Made by a program: the position numbers and the translations under genes. DNA of 64,000 bases from Humulus lupulus (Eukaryota; Streptophyta; Magnoliopsida; Rosales; Cannabaceae), in contig NC_084799.1 in the NCBI RefSeq assembly GCF_963169125.1, positions 64,340,643 through 64,404,642 of the forward strand, read 5' to 3'. Every line of letters starts with the position of its first letter. Position 1 is the stretch's first letter. Below are positions 56,397 through 64,000 of this stretch, in pieces. The notes under the pieces are model-generated. The model had not been told where the DNA came from and searched no databases. It saw nothing but the letters and a program-made list of their open reading frames with translations.

Positions 56397-57654
56397 ATCC
56401 ATAGATGCTTGCATGGATTATAAGATTTGGAAAATGGACGTTAAAATAGATTTTCTGAATGGCTATCTTAACGAAACCTTTTACATGTCCCGACCAAAAG
56501 GTTTTGAAATTAAAGGTCAGGAGGAAAAAGTTTGTAAGGTTCTTAAGTCTATTTATGGACTTAAACGTGCTTCAAGATCTTGGAATCTTAGATTTGACGA
56601 AACAATCAAAACATTTGGTTTTGAACAAAACGTTGATGAACCTTGTGTTTAAAAAAAAATCAAAGATAAGATTGTGGTATTCCTCGTTCTTTACATTGAT
56701 GATATTCTAGTCATTTTGAATGACATAGAAACTTTATCAAAAGTAAAAAAAATTGTTAGCTGAGCAATTCCAAATGAAGGATTTGGGAGAAGCCAAATAT
56801 GTTATGGGAATTCAGATCTATAGAGATCGAAAGAACAAAATTTTGGCACTGTCTCAAGCAACTTATATTGATAAAGTGCTAGAACGCTTTGGCATGCAAA
56901 ACTCCAAGAAATGCACTATGCCTACCTCAGGAAGAGGAGGAGGACAAGAAATGCACTATGCCTAACGCTTTGGTATGTCTCTGCAGTAGGCAGTCTAATG
57001 TATGTAATGTTGTGCACTGGACTTGACATCTGTTATGTAGCAGGGATAGTCAGTCGTTATCATCCAATCCTAGATTGAGTCATTGGACAACAGTAAATAA
57101 TATTCTCAAGTATCTGAGACATACTAGAGATTATATTCTTGTGTATTCAGGTGGAGATTTGAACCCCACTAGAGATACTGACTCTAATTTTCAATCAACA
57201 AAGATAGTCAAAATTGACATCGAGATCGAGATCAGTTTTCACACTTGGAGGAGGTGTTGTAGTTTGGAGAAGTATTAAACAATCCAGAATTGCAGACTCC
57301 ACCATGGAAGCCTAATACATAGTAGCTTATGAAGCAGCTAAAGAGGATGTGTGGCTCAGGAAGTTCTATATTGATCTGGAAGTTGTTCCAGGCATGGATA
57401 AGCCACTTATTTTGTACTGTGATAATAGAGGGGCAGTAGCTAATTCAAAGAAATCTAGAAGTCACAAGAGGGGAAATCACATCGAGAGGAATTATCACTT
57501 GATCTGAGATATAGTCAATCGAGGAGATGTTACTGTCTTGAAGATTACCTCTGAAGATAATCTTGCAAATCTGTTTGCAAATACTTTATTTATTCAATCT
57601 TTTCAGGGTCATGTAAGAAGCATAGGGTTGAGGGAAATGTATCATTTGCTTTAG
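56397..57654 (+). pseudogene. Element B reverse transcriptase C-terminal part and RNase H
   Basis: Continues from 31564: LSIDACMDYKIWKMDVKIDFLNGYL, MSRPKGFEIKGQEEKVCKVL, YGLKRASRSWNLRFDETIK (as pieces). After a stop comes LVLYIDDILVILND; the YIDD box has both Asp. Then LGEAKYVMGIQIYRDRKNK and several frame changes. A 20-bp segment ACAAGAAATGCACTATGCCT occurs twice (about 56906 and 56943), a local duplication. RNase H follows in pieces: AVGSLMYVMLCTGLDICY, ILYCDNRGAVANSKK (57410), ITSEDNLANLFANTL. The stop falls just before the polypurine tract. Confidence 0.92.
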
Positions 57655-57657
57655 GGC

Positions 57658-57668
57658 AAGTGGGAGAC
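57658..57668 (+). promoter_or_regulatory. Element B polypurine tract
   Basis: AAGTGGGAGAC, the standard copia tract, directly before TGTTGGGAATTG. Confidence 0.88.
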
Positions 57669-60600
57669 TGTTGGGAATTGCGCCCTTAAAGCAATTGTAG
57701 TTGACAATTGTTTTAATGAAATGAATAAATGAATTTATTTATTGTGTATATGTAGCTCATGTACTATATTATTGTTAATAATATTAAGTAAATGTCATAA
57801 AATTCCCAAGTTCATCTATGTGGTCTCAATCTCATATTGGTATGACAAAATCGACATTGAGATAATGGACTTAAATAGTTCACAGTAAAATAAAGTTGTG
57901 GAATCTTTAAATTAATTACTACTAGTACGGTCCACTAGTATTATGAATACATTTGACCTAGATTCGGGTTATTAGTGTAGTAGGACACTTTAGTAGAGGT
58001 ACTTTGCATACTGAGAGTATGTAGAACTAGAACAGATGTGATTTGATAATACTTGTTCAAATATCGTTTCGTAGTATTATAAAACACATCAACTGATGAT
58101 CATATGCAAATTAATCTTAATCCTAAAGTTACTATGAATTTCTATATTTGTCATTTGATCATTGATTCATGCAGTACGGTTTGTCAGAATGATCAGGCTA
58201 AGAACTATTATTTTGGGGATTCAATGATGTATATGGTGTTGGATTAGCTTATACAGGATCTTTATTTATTTTCATGTATATCTAATATTAAACAAATTAA
58301 TACGAGATAGCCTAAAACATGTTTCTAAAATTGAATTCAAGAGAAACAAAGAATAGAATACTTACAGTATACGCAGCAGAATTAAATAGTCATTCCTTCA
58401 GTTTCTCTAACTCTTGTATCCTCTTTGTCGCAGAGTATTATCAAGAAACTGAACCGATCTTCTAATTTCTTCACAATATTCCAATGTATCCTTAGAACCA
58501 CCTAGACTAGTGTGGGAAATTCTCAACACATGAGATAGTTATAGAGAGAAGAAGAGAAAATAACAAAGAGGCTTAGAAAATGACTTGTGTTTAGAGAGAA
58601 TCTAAAACTACCAGAAAATCTGACTTGTGACTTATGTTTTGACTTCTCTCTAAGCACTCCTTTTATAGACTCAATTAGGCCATTCAATTTAATTAAAAAA
58701 ACAATAAAATAACAGCCATTTTGAAGCCCTAGGTCGAAATTATCATGGGCTATAGGCCCGTGAAATTTCCATTTTGATTATAAGCACATTGGACTTAAAA
58801 TCAATGCCTGTATTATTTTCTATTGATTTAATTAATTAACTAATTATTTAAATCCTTTATCAAATTAATTATTTATTATTTGAACCTTGATTTAAATTTA
58901 TTTAGATACCAATTTATCTTAATTAATAAATCTGCCATAATTTCTCTTTTCTTCTCAAAATTACACAACTCTGTGAAACTATCCAAAATTGACTTGGTCA
59001 ACTTTGATAATTCTAATTGATGATTAAATCAATTAATTGAGACTATCTAGATGATTTTATCCAAGGTACAATGGGGACCTATGAAATCAAGCTCCAATAA
59101 GTTATCATAAATCTAACAAATAAATTTACTAACTTATTAATTCCTCGTGACTCCACTATAGACTCGGAATTGCACTCTTGAATTCATAGAATGCTCTATA
59201 ACAAATATAGATACGCTATTAATTATCCATTGTTACAACCATAATTGTCACTCAATCCTCTATAGACAGTCTACAATGAGATAGGACTAAAATATTGTTT
59301 TACCCCTCATTTTATTTTATCCTTAAAACACCTAGTTCCTTGTAAATGATATTTCAGTAAACTAATTTAATTACTGAAATGAGATCTCTATCATTTAACA
59401 CCTTGAACCAAACTAAAAGGAAACCATCGTTTCACTTCTTCATCAGAAGCTATAGATGTTCATATCTATGATTAACACTCCCACTCAATTATACTACAGA
59501 GTTCCCAAGATGTAAGTATGGGCTAGTCCGTAGGGTAAGCTGGTAATGAACAAGTCAAAGAACTCAAATAATACAATCAGTTAGAATACTAACCACTCCG
59601 AATTGAGATTGAATTGACCTATGGTCAACTATATGATATGATTAGAATAGATAATAACGGCACGTTTACTTATCTTATCAATTGTCAATATCGATCCAGT
59701 CCGATGTAACAAATACATCCGATCTTATCTATTTTGCTAATGTTCAGGAAAGAACATAACACTATAATGTGTAAGTAGATCATATCGTAGATTGGCAAGT
59801 CAGTGTAAATCCGGTGCACTGACTAATCTTAGGACTAACTTATTTTGAACATATAATCATATTTATATTCCACTATGATTACGTCACTATAAATAAGATT
59901 AGCTATATGCTCGGGATTTAATAGAAGTTTATATTAAACAAATAATCATGAAAATAAAACATGTGAGCAAAGTTATTGACCAAGTCAAAAAATGATTTCT
60001 ATTCTTTTATTGATAATAAAATGAGATTACAAAGAATTTGGGTTTTAATTAGGGCATAAAACCCCAACATATGGTTGGGGACATAGCTTAACAGATATGG
60101 AATCTATACCTTCTTATAGATTGAATGATGCTTCCCTATTGGGTTGGCTTTTGGAACTGAAAAGGTTATTGACATCAAATTTTTAATCAAATTATGAATT
60201 AACCTTCACTAGTAAAGTCAATGGTACACTAGGAATCAAGATATAACTAAAAGGGTAAAACAGTAATTTTATTCCCACTTAATTATGAATCATTAATAGA
60301 GGCTTAATTTGTATGTAATGATTATATCAATGAACAATTTATGGTTACAATAAAGTACTTGGTAAATATATGTCTTTAATTCTCAAGAGTTCAGTCTCAT
60401 ATTAAATGTGGAGTAATCATGAGATTAATAAATATGATTATTGAATCAAAGAGTTTTGTTAATAATTTATTATTTATTGGAGCTTGGAATTGTTGGTCCA
60501 TAGGTCCTCGGAGTGGCTCTATCAACACTATTCAAGGTAAGAGTTGATACCAGGGTCAAACTGTGAATGGGTTATTTAAGAGAATATTTACTCTTGGAAT

Positions 60601-61619
60601 AAATATACAATTATGTGATAATTGAAGTTGCATAATTTATTATTCCATTAATGCAATTTTTTAAATTGTATAGAAATAAAAGAAATTGATTTTAATCAAT
60701 TATTTTTTTTAAGTGGGAAATAATAAATATGGATAGTCAAAATTGATTTTGATTATTATATTTATTTAATTAATAATAAGATGATAATGAAAATTCAAAT
60801 TTTGAATTTTGAAATTTAAGTTGTTATCCCCTTATTTTAAAATTTAAGTTGAATTGTGAATTCCTCACAAAGATGATACCTTATTTGAATTTCTAATTAT
60901 TAATTTATTAAAATAAATATGCATGAAAAATAAAATCCCCTTATTTTAGGGAAGTGTTACACACATAGGATTTCCTGGACTGCCCTATGCGTGTACCACA
61001 GTTGATAATGATCAGTTATTGATTCTTTTCATTTAATTATTTATTTATTTATTTATTTTGAAAAGGGTTTTATAATGGAATGTAAGACTTTGTCTTTAAT
61101 TATCATTTATTTTATTATTATTAAGATGAGCAATTTTATTTTATTATTATTATGATAATAATACATATATATTCTATATGATAGAAAATAGGAGAATATT
61201 GATTTTTAAAGAAGCATCAGTAAAAGTGAACATCTTTTTCTCACAAAAGAAAAACCTTTCTCTCTAGCATATAATCAAGAGTCTCATGTGTTGAGAATAC
61301 TTTTGATTGTCAAATTTGATTCTTGTTCTCTATGTGCCCACCCACATCTTGAGGTGTAGAGAACCTCTTGGAAGATCTTGGTGTGAGTACTTTAGCGAGG
61401 ATAGGAAGATCGAATTATATACGAAAAGATTCAAGGATTCTTGACAAGCTACAAGAGGTAAATCATTTCATCTCAATTTCATGTATACAAATTTTGTTGA
61501 TTAACATATTGCATATTAAAGGATCTGCATATAAAGTTGTTTATATGGAAAAAAAAATTGTAATGTACAATGCTTCCATTATTGCATTTTCTGCTACGCA
61601 CTAGGAACAATACCTAACA
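57669..61619 (+). mobile_element. Element B 3' LTR, interrupted by M
   Basis: TGTTGGGAATTGCGCCC to ATACCTAACA. It is about 2.1 kb without M. Its right part matches the truncated 5' LTR and its whole length is related to K. A hairpin with 11-bp arms (ACACACATAGG / CCTATGCGTGT, one mismatch) lies at 60959-60993, at the same place as the unrelated-sequence hairpin of K. The TSD of element B cannot be read because the left end is lost; 61620 begins LTR sequence of element I. Confidence 0.9.
58237..60069 (-). mobile_element. M: copia solo LTR inside B 3' LTR
   Basis: TGTTGGATTAGC to ACCCCAACA on the plus strand, exact TSD TATGG (58232-58236, 60070-60074), 1833 bp. K at 32129-32140 shows the empty site ATATATGGCTGGGG. 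On the minus strand a TATA box (CTATAAAAGG) lies at 58669-58678, so the LTR is in minus orientation and starts TGTTGGGGTTTTATGCCC. No gag or pol. Confidence 0.9.
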
Positions 61620-62350
61620 AAGTCTTCAATCCCAAGCTTCCCAGCCTTAAATTTCCCTTAGTTTTTCTCAAAAACAACCAACCTAGGTGAGAGAGAGGAG
61701 AGAACGGGTGAGAGAGAGGGAGGGAGAGAGAGCTGCTTGAAAATGTTTTTCTGTTAATTCTACAATGTTCTCAATTGGAGAGGCTGGGTATAGCTATCCC
61801 TTAGGCAAGAAATGACTAAAATACCCTTGCCCTTAGATTTGCTCTCTTATGCCCTCAAGGGAAACTTAGTCTTTTGTCGCATATCCCGTTAATCATAATT
61901 AACACCTCATAATTCTCGTTACTTCCAATATCCTCAAATAATCATTAAACAATTTCCCATTACCCGATAAATTCTGGTAATGTACTAAATTACTAAAATA
62001 CCCCTAAGTTCTACCTGAGTCGAGTATTTGATCTCGTTATGACTAGACCATTAACTTGCTTCCTAAGAGCGCCTCGTGCCGAATAACCCAATCATATCCA
62101 CATAATAATGTGGTCTCAATCAATATATATATATATATTCAAATATGCCCTTAACGGGCCAAAATCACAAAAATGCCTTTCTAATAAAAAAAACGAGCCC
62201 ACATACATGCAATTACTGTCACATTATAATATAACTCACATAATTCAATTATTCATGCATCAAATCACATAATAATTCAATTAAGTAGTTATTTCCCTCA
62301 GGGCCCCTAATCAAGGCACTAAGGCTTATTAGAAAATTTGGGATGTTACA
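61620..62350 (-). mobile_element. Element I 3' LTR, partial
   Basis: Ends GGGATGTTACA at 62350, directly before a polypurine tract, in the same arrangement as G (22651). The left portion was presumably separated by insertion of element B and is not in the window. It includes a GA-rich run (61691-61732) and an (AT)n tract near 62126. Non-coding; about 730 bp. Confidence 0.82.
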
Positions 62351-62985
62351 ACTATCTCCTTCATACAAGAATTTCGTCCTTGAAATTTTATCTGAATAGC
62401 TATGGATACTGATCCTGCATGTTGGACCCTGACTCCCAGGTTGCCTCCTCGAACTTGATGTTCCTCCATAATACCTTAATCAAAGGTATGATTTTGTTTC
62501 ACATTACCTTGTCCTTCCTGTCTAGTATCTGGATTGGTTGTTCCTCATAGGAGAGATCTACCTGAAGCTCCAAATCCTCATAACTCAACACATAAGTCAT
62601 GTCTAACACATACTTCTGAAGTGTCAAAATATGAAACACATATTGTACGGCCGACAGTGCCGGAGGTAAGGCCAATCTATAGGCCATCTGATTGATCCTC
62701 TCAAGGATCTCAAACGGTCCTACAAATCTAGGGCTCAACTTGCCCTTCTTCCCAAATCTCCTCACCCCTTTCCATGGTGAGACTCTAAGGAAGGCATAGT
62801 CTCCCACTTGGAACTCCATGTTCCTATGCTTGGGATCAACATAACTTTTCTATCTGCTTTGAGAAGCGAGCATCCAAGCTCTGATCTTCTCAATGGCCTC
62901 ATTGGTCCTCTAAACCACCTCAGGACCCAAGTATCTCGTGTCTCATCCCAATGAATGGGATACCTGCACCTCCTACCATACAATA
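62351..62985 (-). pseudogene. Element I integrase C-terminal part
   Basis: Minus strand. GRRCRYPIHWDET, a frame change, then MEFQVGDYAFLRVSPWKGVRRF, GKKGKLSPRFVGPFEILERI, LPPALSAVQYVFHI, LSYEEQPIQILDRKDKVM. This is the same tail as G (23080-22740). The polypurine tract is 62351-62366 (minus-strand AAGGAGATAGT before TGTAACATCC). At 62985 the sequence jumps directly to protease, so RT, RNase H and most of integrase are gone. Confidence 0.9.
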
Positions 62986-63640
62986 ATAATGTAAAAATTG
63001 GTCATAACCAACTCTATCAAGTCAACTGACCACTCTCTGTCATCCCCTGTCATTGGCAGTGATCTTTCCCATCTCCTAGAAACTACTAACTCCCCAGTGG
63101 GCAATAAGGTTCTGAACCCCACAACATAATAATCACATGGCCTACACAGTCTATCAATAATCCTACTAGAAACAAAAGAGTGTGTAGCACCAGAATCAAT
63201 TAAAACAGTGTAAGAGGTTCTAGCACTAGAAAGCTGACATGTCACTACTAAGGGACTAGCCTCAGCCTCTGCCTGTGTTAATGTGAACACTCGAGCTGGA
63301 GTCGAGCTGTCCGCCTTCCTAGGTTCTTCCTTCTTTACTCTCGGGCAATATTTCCTTAAGTTTCCCACTATCCCGCACAATAATTTGCTTTTGCCCGACA
63401 CTCCCCCGCATGGCACCTCCTACACCTGGCACTCTGGGTAAGTCCTCTAGCCCTCATTGCCACCGTGGCAGTCTATTTGTATACCATGTGGCCTTCTGTC
63501 GGGGCCTGGAGCTGGAAAGGCAACAAAAGCCTTCATTTTCTAACCATTGGGGCCTCTACCCTTACCTAGACCCATGAATGGAGGTCTTATCCTCCTAGTG
63601 TCTCTCTTGATCGTGTTCTCGCACTAGATTTTGTTCTTTG
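62986..63640 (-). pseudogene. Element I nucleocapsid and protease
   Basis: Minus strand, 63416-62986: KADSSTPARVFTLTQAEAEA, then the protease motif VLIDSGATHSFVSSRIIDRL (active-site DSGA intact), YYVVGFRTLLPTGELVVSRR, DLIELVMTNF. It ends where G has DFDMILGMDW. The zinc knuckle region (63420-63380) is degraded: LLCGIVGNLRKYCP lacks the CX2C start. Confidence 0.9.
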
Positions 63641-64000
63641 CACCCTCTGCATTAAGGGCCTTCTCTACCACCTGTGCATATCTTGTCACCCCATGCACAG
63701 TGGTAATGCGAACATCCTGGGCTATCATAGGTTATAGCCCCTGAAGGAATCTTTCCTTCCTTGTCCCATCACTGGGCACCAAGTCTGCAGCAAACTTGGC
63801 TAACTTGTCAATTCTCAGTGCATACTCTGACACTGACATATTCCCCTTAAGCAGTTTACTGAACTCTTCATCCTTTGCAGCCCTAACTGCATCATTGTAA
63901 TACTTGTCATTGAACATAGTCTTAAACTCTTCCCACTCCAGGGTATTAACGTTCCTGGTTTGGGATATCACCTCCCATAAAATTTGGGCATCCTCTCGAA
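63641..64000 (-). pseudogene. Element I gag capsid (continues off the window)
   Basis: Minus strand, 63971-63732: MISQTRNVNTLEWEEFKTMF, KYYNDAVRAAKDEEFSKLLK, SVSEYALRIDKLAKFAADL, GTRKERFLQGL. This aligns with G capsid (VISQTRNINALSWKDFQTLF and following). A stop at 63732 and a frame shift precede the knuckle. The N-terminus is beyond 64000. Confidence 0.92.

Noticed and set aside
57300..57660. A pararetrovirus or other integrated plant virus
   Set aside because: RT and RNase H sequences are of copia or gypsy type with LTRs, primer sites and TSDs; no movement-protein or coat-protein-like frame is present.
1..64000. Host protein-coding or RNA genes
   Set aside because: Every substantial frame was assigned to a retrotransposon, its antisense gene or a repeat. 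I found no tRNA-like cloverleaf, rRNA or conserved host protein, though short exons could be missed by eye.

Overview
The window is plant nuclear DNA. It consists almost entirely of LTR retrotransposons that have inserted into one another. The evidence is Ty1/copia and Ty3/gypsy gag-pol remnants on both strands, Met-tRNA-type primer sites, polypurine tracts, LTRs with TATA boxes, and 5-bp target-site duplications (TSDs). I see no host gene, no tRNA or rRNA, no CRISPR array and nothing bacterial. A eudicot is likely, but the species cannot be named from this sequence. Letters A to N below are labels I assigned to elements.

Layout. 1-3636: minus-strand Ty1/copia remnant A (RT, integrase, truncated gag, leader). 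3637-6310: a fragment of LTR family C, a CTA/CTG/CCA microsatellite, and a copia-type LTR (N) embedded between two microsatellite tracts. 6311-9956: the 3' end of a minus-strand Ty3/gypsy element of Tat type (E), carrying a spliced antisense gene on the plus strand. 9957-61619: one Ty1/copia element B on the plus strand, split into many pieces. Its 5' LTR (truncated) is broken by solo LTR C2, which itself contains solo LTR D1. Its integrase is split at 17914/30399 by the minus-strand Ty3/gypsy element G, which resembles a chromovirus; G carries solo LTR D2 in one LTR and solo LTR J between protease and RT. Its reverse transcriptase is split at 31569/56397 by K, a solo LTR of B's own family. 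K is itself split twice: by F, a gag-only gypsy element that contains solo LTR C3, and by H, a Tat-type gypsy element that contains solo LTR C4, which in turn contains solo LTR L. B's 3' LTR holds copia solo LTR M. 61620-64000: minus-strand gypsy element I, related to G, with the RT-to-integrase core deleted.

The insertions give a relative order. The chain I > B > K > H > C4 > L is six layers deep, each layer younger than its host. Nine insertions have readable TSDs, seven of them solo LTRs: C2 ATAAT, D1 GTGAA, D2 GTTAT, J CAAAC, C3 TTACT, L GACCT and M TATGG; the elements are F GAAAT and H CATGA. K and C4 have TSDs with one mismatch. No pol reading frame is intact across a whole element. The best-preserved is G's RNase H-integrase frame of 435 codons.

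The less routine signals are: a 7-bp stem that closes the 3' end of LTRs F, J, H and L, with paired base changes; antisense genes with matching exon layout in E and H; a gag-only element with internal tandem arrays (F); 70-bp periodic arrays inside two LTR families; and an 830-bp trinucleotide tract that probably grew out of an LTR terminus.
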